Below, piece after piece: positions 55,907 through 64,000 of a DNA stretch of 64,000 nucleotides (positions are counted from its first letter, which is position 1; each line of letters starts with the position of its first letter). This DNA is from Chloroflexaceae bacterium. GTDB lineage: Bacteria > Chloroflexota > Chloroflexia > Chloroflexales > Chloroflexaceae. The position numbers and the translations under genes are program-made. The stretch is from positions 124,001 to 188,000 of the forward strand of contig JANWYD010000011.1 of the NCBI GenBank assembly GCA_025057155.1, in the 5' to 3' direction. A model generated the notes under the pieces. It had not been told where the DNA came from. It saw only the letters and a list, made by a program, of their open reading frames with translations, and searched no databases.

Positions 55907-58900
55907 ATGCGCCTGGTTTCCCGGCGCGATCGGGTCGGTCTGTTATTGTCGAAGGCGCGCATGGGTCTCGCCGATCTGCAACCGGAGGCGCTGCCAGGCA
56001 GAGCCACGTCACCCCCTTTCGTGCGCTGGCTAGGGGGATGGGGGCTGACGCTGGCGCTGGTGCTGATGCTGAGCATCGCGGTGGGGGTAATGGCCTACCA
56101 GGCGCCTCCCGCGGGCCGCGTACAGATCGGCTGGATCGGTGATCGCCTGTTTCTCGATGCCACCTCCGGCCTTGACGCGGGCGCCGCGGAGCGAGGCGAG
56201 TTTTTCGCCGATGATCTGACGCCTGACTCGCCCACGCTGCGTAGCCGCTGGACGCGCCAGAACGCGCGGATCACGCTGCCCAACATCGGCGCCGGGGCCG
56301 ACCTGGAACTTGCCCTTACCGTGCAGGGCTGGCCCGCCGATGTGGTCGGCGTGGAAGTGACGCAGCCCACGGTTACTGTGAGCGCCGATGGAACGCCCAT
56401 CGGCAGCTTCCAGCCGACATCCGCCTGGGCGACCTATCGCTTCCGGGTGCCGGCTACGGCGCGGCAGGGCGGCGACCTGACCGTGACGCTGGCCAGTTCG
56501 CACACCTTCACCGATACGCTGCGCTTTGGCCCCGATCCGCGCCCCAAGGGGGTGCGACTGGCCGAGGTACAGGTGCGCGCCGCCGATCAACTGACGGCCG
56601 TGTACCCGCCGGCCTGGCGCGCCGTGGTCTTGCTGGCCCTGGGTGGCAGCTTGCTCTACCTCATCCTGACGCGCCTCCTGGTCAGGCCAGCAGCAATCTA
56701 CACGGTGACGGTTCTGGGGATTGGCCTGGCCGGGGTGGGGCTGGCCTACGCGCGGATCTGGATGGGCGCGGCGTTGAGCGTGGCCCTCATCGTGCTGACG
56801 GGCGTGTTGCTGGCGGCCTGGCACGGGCCGATCCTGGCCCACGCCCGCGCCCTGGTGCGCCGGTACACCTACGGACGCGCCCTGGGCTACGGGCTGGTCG
56901 CGGCGGCGCTGGCGTTGCTCGTACACGCCCTGACACAGTTCTTCGCCTGGATGGGGGCCTTCGGGCGCCCGCTCTTCTGGGCGATCTTTCCCGACTCGTT
57001 GCTCTACGCTCTGCTGGGAAGCGGCTTGCTGCTGCTGGTGATCCTGCTGGGGCGCGAGGGACTGCCGCGCCTGGCCGAGGGCCTGGTGGCCGCCATCGGC
57101 TCGAGTCGGGGGGCGCTGCTGCTGTTGAGCCTGTTCGGGACGATCTGGATCGGCTATGCCGCGCTGGTAGTGAGCCGGATGCCGTATGTGGGCCACGCAG
57201 ATTACTCCGACAACGCCGTGGTGGCCCGCAACCTGGTGGCCGGGCGGGGCTGGGTGGTAGACTACGTGACGCAGTTCTACCGGCTCAACGATGGCCTGAC
57301 GCGTCCGCAGGAGACCTGGCCGCTGCTGCAACCGGTATGGATCGCGCCGTTCTTCCTCATCTTCGGGTCGAGCAGTTGGGCGGCCAAGATCCCTAATCTG
57401 CTGTTCGATGCCATCTTGCTGATCCTGGTCTACCACATCGGGGCGTGGTTCTGGGATCGGCGGGTCGGGCTGGTGGCGGCGGTCTTTGTACTGACGAATT
57501 ACCTGTTCTTCCGCCTGACAATTTATGCCACCAGCGATCTGGCCTTTGTGGTGTTCAGCCTGGGGGCCCTGTACGCCCTCTACCGCGGCCAGACGCCGGC
57601 AGCGGGCGCGGGGGCCTCGGAGACGGTCGCGGATTTGCCTGCCGCGACCTCGACCCTCACCCCCCCGCTCGCGCGCGGGCGAGGGGGGAACCGGGCATTC
57701 CAATGGCCCGGATGGCGAATGCGACACAATGATATGCCAGAAAACTCTATACTGGTGAAACGGGAGGGCCGGGGTGCGCCGCTGGCGACGCGAGGGGCGT
57801 GGGGCTGGCTGGCGCTTTCGGGGGCGCTGACGGGACTGATGATGCTTCAGAAGCCCTCGGGGGCGATGATTGCGCTGGGGATGGGGCTGTGGTTCCTGGG
57901 GCAACGCTGGCCGGGGAGCCGGGTGGCGCTGCGGCGGGCGATGCACCCGGCGGGCGTGGCGCGCCTGCTGGGACCGGTGGCCCTCTGGAGCGCGCTGGCG
58001 CTGCTGGTGCTCTCGCCGTATCTGGCGCGCAATATGCGCCTGTTTGGCCAGCCGGTGTATTCAACGGAACGCTACGATGCGTGGGTCCTGGGCTACCTGG
58101 GGTCTAGCGGGGATGCGTGGGAGGAGATCTACCGCGTGTTCACTCCGGAACTGGGAGGACCAGGACTGCCTGATCGGAGCTGGATCCTGCGCTGGGGTTT
58201 CGACAAGACTCTGGCCAAGCTGGCGACGCAGGTGGAGGAGTGGCGCGACTACGTGATGCCGGTGTGGCACGGGCTTCCCGCCGGCGCGGAGTGGCTGTTC
58301 AGCGACAACGAACGCAAGAACCTGGCTTCGGACATAGGGGCCTGGCTGGCCTTGATCGGGGCGATCGGGGCGCTGCGCTTCCGTCCGCGACTGCTGGGTC
58401 TGCTGGTGAGCGCGTTCACGCCGTACACCGTGTTTATGCTCACCTACTGGCGCGCGGATGAACACCGCTACTGGGTGATGCTCATCCCGTGGATGGCCCT
58501 GTTCGGGGCCTGGGCGCTGTGGGCCGGGTACGACAAACTGGCCGCGCTGGGCGACCGGCGCTGGGCGCCGCTGGGTCTGATCCTGGTGGCGGCGATCGTG
58601 AGCGGGGTGACGGGCTTTTCGCGGCCCGACATCGCCAACAAAGTGCGCTACGAGCCGCAGGTCTGGGCGCCGGATCTGGCGGCCTATGCCTGGCTGGAGG
58701 CGCACACTCCGGAGGGAACGGCGGTGATGACGCGCGTGCCCTGGCAGTTGAACTGGCACACCCGCCGCCCGGCAGTGATGATCCCAAACACGGCTGACCG
58801 AGCGTTGCTGCTGTGGATCGCTCGCTACTACGGAGCGGAGTACCTGGTATTGGAGAACCAGCAGCGGGTCAAGGGCGACGCCGGACGGCTGCTGGCGCCG

Positions 58901-59011
58901 TTGATGGATCACGATAATCAGGTGGGCGATGTGGTCGAGGGCTTTGAGCTGGTGTACGCCAGCCCGACGCCGGATTTTCGCGCCTTTATTTACCGCATCC
59001 CGGACCGGTAG
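55907..59011 (+). CDS. GT39/ArnT-type membrane glycosyltransferase
   Basis: A large integral membrane protein of 1034 residues (from ATG 55907). Residues about 35-60 are membrane, followed by an extracytoplasmic beta-rich domain (about 65-230) and many membrane segments. The transferase core has VGHADYSDNAVVARNLVAGRGWVVDY and RPQETWPLLQPVWIAPFFLIFG, typical of PMT/ArnT-like enzymes that use polyprenol-phosphate sugars. About 33 residues near 583-616 are encoded by a dispersed repeat (R3 copy 2) in the loop after the ALYALYRGQ helix. The exact start is uncertain: 55898 overlaps the -10 and 55961 has GAAGG upstream. The GT4 gene begins 23 bp after it. Confidence 0.88.
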   Translation: MRLVSRRDRVGLLLSKARMGLADLQPEALPGRATSPPFVRWLGGWGLTLALVLMLSIAVGVMAYQAPPAGRVQIGWIGDRLFLDATSGLDAGAAERGEFFADDLTPDSPTLRSRWTRQNARITLPNIGAGADLELALTVQGWPADVVGVEVTQPTVTVSADGTPIGSFQPTSAWATYRFRVPATARQGGDLTVTLASSHTFTDTLRFGPDPRPKGVRLAEVQVRAADQLTAVYPPAWRAVVLLALGGSLLYLILTRLLVRPAAIYTVTVLGIGLAGVGLAYARIWMGAALSVALIVLTGVLLAAWHGPILAHARALVRRYTYGRALGYGLVAAALALLVHALTQFFAWMGAFGRPLFWAIFPDSLLYALLGSGLLLLVILLGREGLPRLAEGLVAAIGSSRGALLLLSLFGTIWIGYAALVVSRMPYVGHADYSDNAVVARNLVAGRGWVVDYVTQFYRLNDGLTRPQETWPLLQPVWIAPFFLIFGSSSWAAKIPNLLFDAILLILVYHIGAWFWDRRVGLVAAVFVLTNYLFFRLTIYATSDLAFVVFSLGALYALYRGQTPAAGAGASETVADLPAATSTLTPPLARGRGGNRAFQWPGWRMRHNDMPENSILVKREGRGAPLATRGAWGWLALSGALTGLMMLQKPSGAMIALGMGLWFLGQRWPGSRVALRRAMHPAGVARLLGPVALWSALALLVLSPYLARNMRLFGQPVYSTERYDAWVLGYLGSSGDAWEEIYRVFTPELGGPGLPDRSWILRWGFDKTLAKLATQVEEWRDYVMPVWHGLPAGAEWLFSDNERKNLASDIGAWLALIGAIGALRFRPRLLGLLVSAFTPYTVFMLTYWRADEHRYWVMLIPWMALFGAWALWAGYDKLAALGDRRWAPLGLILVAAIVSGVTGFSRPDIANKVRYEPQVWAPDLAAYAWLEAHTPEGTAVMTRVPWQLNWHTRRPAVMIPNTADRALLLWIARYYGAEYLVLENQQRVKGDAGRLLAPLMDHDNQVGDVVEGFELVYASPTPDFRAFIYRIPDR
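57653..57752 (+). repeat. Dispersed repeat R3 copy 2, inside a coding region
   Basis: ATTCCAATGGCCCGGATGGC, GCGAATGCGAC and the preceding GCGCGCGGGCGAGGGGGG match the block at 25063-25168. Here it lies within the glycosyltransferase ORF and is read through without a stop. Confidence 0.75.
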
Positions 59012-59034
59012 GCGCAGTGCGGGTCGTCTCAGCT

Positions 59035-60300
59035 ATGCGCGTTTTGATGCTGGCGACGTCGTTTCCCAAGTGGCCCGGCGAGACGACGGCGCCCTTTATT
59101 GAAGAAATTGCCGCCGGAGTCGCGGCGCGGGGGCACGCGGTGACCCTGCTGTTGCCGTACCATCCCGAGTTGCGGCGCGGGGCCGAGGTGCGCGGGGTGC
59201 GCCTGCGCTGCTTCCACTACGCGCCGCATCCCGCGCTGAACATCTGGGGCTACGCCCAGTCGTTGCTGAGCGATACGCAGATCAAACGCCGGACGCTGCT
59301 CGCGGCGCCGTTCGCGGTGAGCGCCTCGCTGGGGGCCGTGCTGCGAGAACTGCAGGCGGCGCGGGCGGCAGGCCGGCCCTACGACCTGGTGCAGGCCCAC
59401 TGGGTCCTGCCCAACGGCCCTCCCGCGGCCCTGGCCAGTCTGGGGACGCCGCTGGTGGTGAGCCTGCACGGCAGCGACATCTACCTGGCCGAGCGCCACT
59501 GGTCGCTGGCGCTCGCGGCGGCGGGGGCCTTCCGCGCGGCTACGGCGGTCACCGCGTGCAGCGGCGATCTGCGCGCCCGCAGCGTGCGCCTGGGCGCGGC
59601 GCCGGGCCGCAGCCACGTGATCCCCTATGGCGTCAATACGCGGCAATTTCGCCCCGATCCGGCACGTCGGGCCGCCGTGCGGGCCGAACTCGGCCTGGGG
59701 CCGGAGGCGCCCCTGGTGCTCGGGCTGGGGCGCCTGGTGGCGAAGAAGGGTTTCAACGTGCTGCTCGACGCCTGGCCCGCCGTTCTACGCGCCATACCCG
59801 AAGCCACGCTGGTGATCGCTGGCTACGGCGATCAGCGCGAGCGTCTGGAACGGCAGGCGGCGGCCCTGGGTCTGGCGAGCAGCGCGCGGTTCATCGGGCG
59901 GCTGGAACGGGAGCGCGCTGCAGCTTATGTTGCCGCCGCCGATGTGTTTGCCCTGCCCATCGTGCGGGATGGAGTGGATGGGCTGCCCAATGTGCTGCTG
60001 GAGGCCATGGGCGCCGGGCGGGCAGTGGTTGCCTCAGGGGTCGCCGGCGTGCCCGATGTGGTTGAAGACGGCATTCACGGGCTGGTCGTGCCGGAGCGCA
60101 ACCCGGCGGCCCTGGCCGCGGCGATTGTTCGGTTGCTGGCCGATCCGGAGCTGGCGCGCCGGCTGGGCGCGGCGGCCCGGGCCCGCGTCGAGCGCGAGTT
60201 GACCTGGGAACGAACCGCCGAGCGGTTTGAAGCGGTGTTTCGGCTGGCAGTGGGCATGGAACGGGCGGTGGTGGGGGGAATGTCCTCACCCTCCCCCTGA
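59035..60300 (+). CDS. Family 4 glycosyltransferase
   Basis: A 421-residue GT-B enzyme. The N-terminal acceptor domain starts MRVLMLATSFPKWPGETTAPFIEEIAAGVAARGH. LVVSLHGSDIY and HVIPYGVNTRQF are family segments. The donor domain has GLGRLVAKKGFNVLLDAW and the EX7E-like region VDGLPNVLLEAMGAGRAVVASGVAGVPDVV. It probably builds a surface polysaccharide or glycolipid. ATG 59035 matches the usual GT4 start. A GTG at 59017 is in frame. The last codons (MSSPSP) lie within one arm of a 14-bp inverted repeat that runs into the intergenic region. Confidence 0.92.
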   Translation: MRVLMLATSFPKWPGETTAPFIEEIAAGVAARGHAVTLLLPYHPELRRGAEVRGVRLRCFHYAPHPALNIWGYAQSLLSDTQIKRRTLLAAPFAVSASLGAVLRELQAARAAGRPYDLVQAHWVLPNGPPAALASLGTPLVVSLHGSDIYLAERHWSLALAAAGAFRAATAVTACSGDLRARSVRLGAAPGRSHVIPYGVNTRQFRPDPARRAAVRAELGLGPEAPLVLGLGRLVAKKGFNVLLDAWPAVLRAIPEATLVIAGYGDQRERLERQAAALGLASSARFIGRLERERAAAYVAAADVFALPIVRDGVDGLPNVLLEAMGAGRAVVASGVAGVPDVVEDGIHGLVVPERNPAALAAAIVRLLADPELARRLGAAARARVERELTWERTAERFEAVFRLAVGMERAVVGGMSSPSP

Positions 60301-60363
60301 ACCCTCCCTCTCCACCGCAGGCGAAGAGGTGCGCCATGCGCGGCAAGACGGGGGAGGGTGAGG
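60284..60363. repeat. 14-bp inverted repeat spanning a gene end
   Basis: CCTCACCCTCCCCC (60284-60297) and GGGGGAGGGTGAGG (60350-60363) are exact complements 52 bp apart. The left arm ends one base before the GT4 stop codon. Confidence 0.65.
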
Positions 60364-60485
60364 ATCGGCGCCTCTGGCCGCCTGCAACCTGATGTTAGCT
60401 GCAACCCGGTGAGTTGCGCCCCAGGAAGCTGTCGCTTCCCCACATCTCTGGTCGCTTCATCGAAACACGTGCAAAGGAGAAGGAG

Positions 60486-62498
60486 ATGCGGCGCCTGATC
60501 GCCTGTCTGCTGACGGCGGCGCTCACGGCAGGAGCGCTGTTGCTGTGGCAAAACTGGAACCAGCCTCCCTCGCCTGCGAAGCGCCTGGGAATTGTCCAGT
60601 TTTATGATCAGGGGATCCCCCTGTCGTTCGAACAGCGCCACCAACTGGTGGAACGTCTGGCGCAACAGGACCTTGAGGAAGATTGGACCCTCTTCACCAA
60701 CAGTAACGACGTTACTGATTTGCTGCTGGATGGCGATAGCGTCTGGGCGACGACAACCAGCGGCATGGTGCGCTGGGACGCGCGCACCGGAGCATACGTG
60801 AAACTGACCCCGGAGAATGGTCTACAAGATGAACTGCGCGCGATCGCGCTGGGGCCTGACGGGTCCCTCTGGATAAGAGGAAGCGCCGCCGGCATTCAGC
60901 GTCTGGCCTCCGACGGGCGGTGGCAAGATGTGTGGAGACCGTGGATAGATATGGGTAAACAGCGGAGGGAAGATAGCATCCGTCCAGCGGAGCCTATCTC
61001 GAATTTTGTAACGGGACCGGGCCGAACCTTGTGGTTCTCGTTGGATTATGGGGTTGCGCGCCTGGAATTCGAGGTAATGGGGGTTCAGAGAGACTTCGTC
61101 GTCTGGGAGGAATTTATTCCCCTGGCTGATCGAGGCGTGACCCTGGACGATGCCGTGCTGACCAATCTGACGACCCAGACCATTGCTATAGCTCCAGATG
61201 AAGCCCTCTGGTTTGGTGGATCGGGCGGCGCCACGCGTCTGGATGCCAGAACATCCTCCGCGAAGGAACGCTGGCGCGGCTATGCCATGCGCTCGAGTGT
61301 GACGGCCATCGCCTTTGAGCCAGATGGGGCGGTGTGGTTCGGAACCAACGGCGGGTTGAGCCGGCTCGGAAGCGACGGACGCTGGCAGACGTTTACGAAA
61401 GAGGATGGTCTGGCCGACGACCTGATCCAGGCGCTCGCCATCGAGGCTAACGGGACGATATGGGCCGCCACGGCGAATGCCGGGGTAATCCGGAGAGGCC
61501 GTGATGGACAGTGGTCAACGTATACGACGGAAGACGGCCTGGCTGACAACGATGTGCGCGTTATTAAAATCGGGGAGGATGGGAGCGTCTGGTTCGGCAC
61601 GCGCGGGGGGATCAGCCGGTTGGAACCGACTGGCCGATGGCGAACCTACGTTACTCAGGACGTACTGCTGGACAATAAGGTGCGGGCGGTGGTCGTCGGA
61701 CCGGACGGCGCCGTCTGGTTTGGCGGCGACGCCGGCGTGAGCCGCCTGCTGCCCGATGGTCGCCGAGAGGCCTACACGGCGCGGAACGGGCTGGCCGATG
61801 ACCGGGTCACGGACATCGCCGTCGCTCCCGATGGCGCGGTGTGGGTGGGAACGGAGGGAGGGGTCAGCCGGTTCGGTCGTGACCGGCAGTGGCGCACCTA
61901 TACAGTTTTCGATGGTCTGGCCTTCGGTACCGTAGAGGAGATCGCCTTTGGACCTGATGGGACGGTCTGGGTTGCTTCGACAGGGGAGCTGAGCTGGTTT
62001 GGCCCCGATGGGCAGTGGCGCACCACTGGAGATGAGGTTAACCTGTTCATACAACGCCGGGTTGACATCGCCGTCGGAGTGGACGGAGCGGTATGGGTCA
62101 GTACAGAAACCGGTGTGGGCCGGCTGCAACCGGATGGGCGCTGGGAAGCGCTGACGGCTGCTAACGGCTTGCCCGAAGGGAACTATGGTCCGATCGAGGT
62201 GGGTCCCGACGGCAAGGTGTGGCTGGGCATTGAAGATAAGCTCTTTACGTTAGATGAGCAGGGTCGCTGGCAGGAAGAGTCTATGCCCTGGCCAGGCGGT
62301 TGGATCGACAATATTGCGTTTACACAGGACGGCTCGGCGTGGGTGGGTGGCAGCATGACCCTGCACCGCTATATTGGTGAAGAGTGGGAGAGATTTACCA
62401 CTCCTCCCTATATTACGGATGTCGCGGCTGAAGCAGATGGTACACTGTGGTTCGGGACCGATCGCGGGGTCTGGCGCTATGATGGGTTGAAGCGTTGA
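60486..62498 (+). CDS. Membrane-anchored Reg_prop beta-propeller protein
   Basis: A 670-residue protein. One N-terminal membrane segment (MRRLIACLLTAALTAGALLLW) is followed by an extracytoplasmic stretch and then about a dozen propeller repeats (about 75-665) of the form 'DGxVWxGTxGGVSRLxxDGRWxTYTxxDGL'. This is the two-component-regulator propeller repeat usually found in front of hybrid kinases, but here no kinase, GGDEF or other output domain follows. AAGGAGAAGGAG precedes ATG 60486. It overlaps the next gene by 4 bp. It may sense or scaffold glycans at the cell surface. Confidence 0.88.
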   Translation: MRRLIACLLTAALTAGALLLWQNWNQPPSPAKRLGIVQFYDQGIPLSFEQRHQLVERLAQQDLEEDWTLFTNSNDVTDLLLDGDSVWATTTSGMVRWDARTGAYVKLTPENGLQDELRAIALGPDGSLWIRGSAAGIQRLASDGRWQDVWRPWIDMGKQRREDSIRPAEPISNFVTGPGRTLWFSLDYGVARLEFEVMGVQRDFVVWEEFIPLADRGVTLDDAVLTNLTTQTIAIAPDEALWFGGSGGATRLDARTSSAKERWRGYAMRSSVTAIAFEPDGAVWFGTNGGLSRLGSDGRWQTFTKEDGLADDLIQALAIEANGTIWAATANAGVIRRGRDGQWSTYTTEDGLADNDVRVIKIGEDGSVWFGTRGGISRLEPTGRWRTYVTQDVLLDNKVRAVVVGPDGAVWFGGDAGVSRLLPDGRREAYTARNGLADDRVTDIAVAPDGAVWVGTEGGVSRFGRDRQWRTYTVFDGLAFGTVEEIAFGPDGTVWVASTGELSWFGPDGQWRTTGDEVNLFIQRRVDIAVGVDGAVWVSTETGVGRLQPDGRWEALTAANGLPEGNYGPIEVGPDGKVWLGIEDKLFTLDEQGRWQEESMPWPGGWIDNIAFTQDGSAWVGGSMTLHRYIGEEWERFTTPPYITDVAAEADGTLWFGTDRGVWRYDGLKR

Positions 62499-64000
62499 AA
62501 CGGACGGTCTTCTGGCAATCCAGCGTGGTGGCTCTGGCGCTTTTCGGGGCGGCGCTGCTGGCGCGTGTCTACCGGCTCGATGCCCAGAGCCTGTGGCTCG
62601 ACGAGGGCAGTAGCTGGGCGTTGAGCCGCGCCGGCTGGGGCCGCCTGCTCGGCGAACTGCTGAACCCGACCGCGGCCTATCCGCTCTACCATCTGGTGCT
62701 CAAAAGTTGGACGGCGCTGTTCGGCGACTCCGAGGCGGCGCTGCGGCTGCCTTCGGCGCTGGCGGGGGCGCTGGCTGTGCCGCTGATCTACCTGGCGGCT
62801 GTGGAATGCGGGCGTCTCAACGGAGCGGAGGGGCGCTTCACGCTCCACGGGCTGGCGGCGGCGACCATCGCCCTGACGGCACCCTACGCCATCTGGTACG
62901 CGCAGGAGGCCAAAGTCTACGCCCTGCTGCTCTGTTGCGCGGCGGCGATGACGTGGCTGACGCTGCGCGTGGTTCGCAGCGGGACGCGGCGCGACTGGCT
63001 GGCGCTCGGCGCCGTCGCCTTCGGCGCGCTGTTCGTACACCGGCTGGCAGTGTTGCTGGCGCTGGCAGTCGGGGTGGTCACGCTGCTGGCGCGCCCGCCG
63101 GCTTCGCGGTGGCGAAGCCTGGCGTGGGCGGGTTTCGGTCTGGCCGCTGCCGGGCTGGTGGCAGGCATGGCTCTGGGCTTGGGCAGTGAGACTGCGGCAA
63201 CGGGGGCCTACATCCCGGCAGGGCCGCTTGAGGCCCTCTGGCTCACCTTCGTGCGCTTCGCCGTGGACCGCTGGCCGGGCGACGCGCCGTGGTGGTGGCT
63301 GCTGCCCTGGCTGGCGCTGGCGGCCTGGGGCCTCGGGCAGGCCGCGCTCGATCTGCGCGGGCCGCGCCGGCCAGCAGCCGCGGCGCTGCTGGTGTTGTTC
63401 GGCGTTCCGCTAGCGCTCTTCCTGGCCCAACTGATCTTTACGCGGATCTACGAGGCTCGCTACCTGATTATCATCTTTCCTGCCTGGGCATTGCTGCTGG
63501 CCTATCCGCTCGCCTCCCCCGGCGCGCGCGGCGTGAAGCGCGGGGCGCTGCTGGCGCTGCTGGCGCTGGCCGTGGGCGCCGGAGGCCTGGCCCTGTTCCA
63601 GCCGGTCAGGGGGCTGTTCTCCGGCGACCCGGTGAAGGAGCAGTACCGTGAGGCGATCCGTGAACTGGCCATCCGCGTCCACCCTGACGATGCGGTGGTA
63701 GTGCATCCCGGCTACCTGCGACCGCTCTACGACTACTACATGGGCCGCTTCCTGGCCGACCCGGCGCCCGAGCCGTTGACCTTCGGCAACTTCTGGCGCG
63801 GACCGACCACCTATGGCCGGCGCGAGTGGGAGATGGAGCGCCGCGAGCGCCTGACCGGCTACACGCGCAGTTTCCTGTTGATCGCCCCCGATCACGCCCG
63901 CACCGTGGACGTGCCGCTGCCGGGCGATGAATACGGACTGGTGGGCCTGTTCTGGGCCTACAGCCGCGAGCAGCGCACCTGGCCCTGCGGGATCTGGCGC
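62495..64000 (+). CDS. GT39/RgtA-like membrane glycosyltransferase (partial, runs off window)
   Basis: An open frame of 502 codons from TTG 62495 (in TTGA overlap with the previous stop) to the window edge without a stop. After a first membrane helix it reads YRLDAQSLWLDEGSSWALSR, the Asp-Glu motif of PMT/GT39 and RgtA-type transferases, then PLYHLVLKSW and AALRLPSALAGALAVPLIYL. Many membrane helices follow, then an extracytoplasmic C-terminal part (about 380 onward). It probably transfers sugars from a polyprenol-phosphate donor. The 3' end is missing. Confidence 0.88.
   Translation, partial: MKRTVFWQSSVVALALFGAALLARVYRLDAQSLWLDEGSSWALSRAGWGRLLGELLNPTAAYPLYHLVLKSWTALFGDSEAALRLPSALAGALAVPLIYLAAVECGRLNGAEGRFTLHGLAAATIALTAPYAIWYAQEAKVYALLLCCAAAMTWLTLRVVRSGTRRDWLALGAVAFGALFVHRLAVLLALAVGVVTLLARPPASRWRSLAWAGFGLAAAGLVAGMALGLGSETAATGAYIPAGPLEALWLTFVRFAVDRWPGDAPWWWLLPWLALAAWGLGQAALDLRGPRRPAAAALLVLFGVPLALFLAQLIFTRIYEARYLIIIFPAWALLLAYPLASPGARGVKRGALLALLALAVGAGGLALFQPVRGLFSGDPVKEQYREAIRELAIRVHPDDAVVVHPGYLRPLYDYYMGRFLADPAPEPLTFGNFWRGPTTYGRREWEMERRERLTGYTRSFLLIAPDHARTVDVPLPGDEYGLVGLFWAYSREQRTWPCGIWR

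Noticed and set aside
56030-57946. Minus-strand ORF of 638 codons
   Set aside because: Antisense to the GT39-type gene; composition dominated by Arg, Gln and Pro as expected of a shadow frame.

Overview
The window reads as one chromosomal segment of a GC-rich bacterium, most likely a filamentous anoxygenic phototroph or close relative in the Chloroflexota (Chloroflexales). That placement is inference. It rests on a kaiBC pair without canonical kaiA, an archaeal/actinobacterial-type inositol-phosphate synthase, frequent TTG/GTG starts, an Ech-like membrane complex and a large chemosensory locus with no flagellar genes. I see no rRNA, tRNA, transposase, phage or plasmid genes.

Layout. 1-6616: a DUF4332-type protein, then (all minus strand) a PAS-PAS protein with a KaiA/RsbU-like C-terminal domain, kaiB, kaiC, and a PAS-PAS-GGDEF-EAL enzyme. 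This looks like a clock-type timer wired to cyclic di-GMP. 6788-10852: a potABCD polyamine importer operon (minus). 11169-12981: deoC and sucD. 13233-18026: a GAF-GAF histidine kinase, a repeat-rich gap, a Rieske ferredoxin, a PspC protein and a secreted M23 endopeptidase. 18116-26299 (minus): an operon-like run encoding an Ech/group 4 [NiFe]-hydrogenase-like large subunit with both cysteine pairs, three antiporter- or HyfE-like membrane subunits, a NuoH-like subunit, and a translationally coupled ABC exporter. No small subunit, NuoC or ferredoxin gene is present.

26414-34720: argD, purA, a glutaredoxin-like gene under a CsoR/CstR-type operator, sucC (17 kb from sucD), gmd with a small coupled ORF, a polyprenol-type glycosyltransferase and ino1. 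34971-49787 (plus): a chemosensory cluster in the order CheW, CheW-like, MCP, CheA-REC, CheY, CheB, CheR-TPR, RsbU-type phosphatase, TPR protein, RsbW kinase, STAS antagonist, response regulator and REC-GAF-HD-GYP. It joins chemotaxis-type phosphorelay, Ser/Thr partner switching and c-di-GMP turnover. 49967-52432: gyrA (minus). 53225-64000: a secreted ZU5/PPC-like protein, a metallophosphoesterase, and a surface-glycan block (two GT39-type membrane glycosyltransferases, one GT4 and a beta-propeller protein). The last gene runs off the window.

Intergenic regions carry several short repeat families: a ~110-bp family, a paired-hairpin family, a ~100-bp family with one copy in frame inside a glycosyltransferase gene, three perfect 29-bp repeats with 32-bp spacers, and many perfect-stem triloop hairpins at gene ends. 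Several promoters sit so close to their start codons that leaderless mRNAs are predicted.
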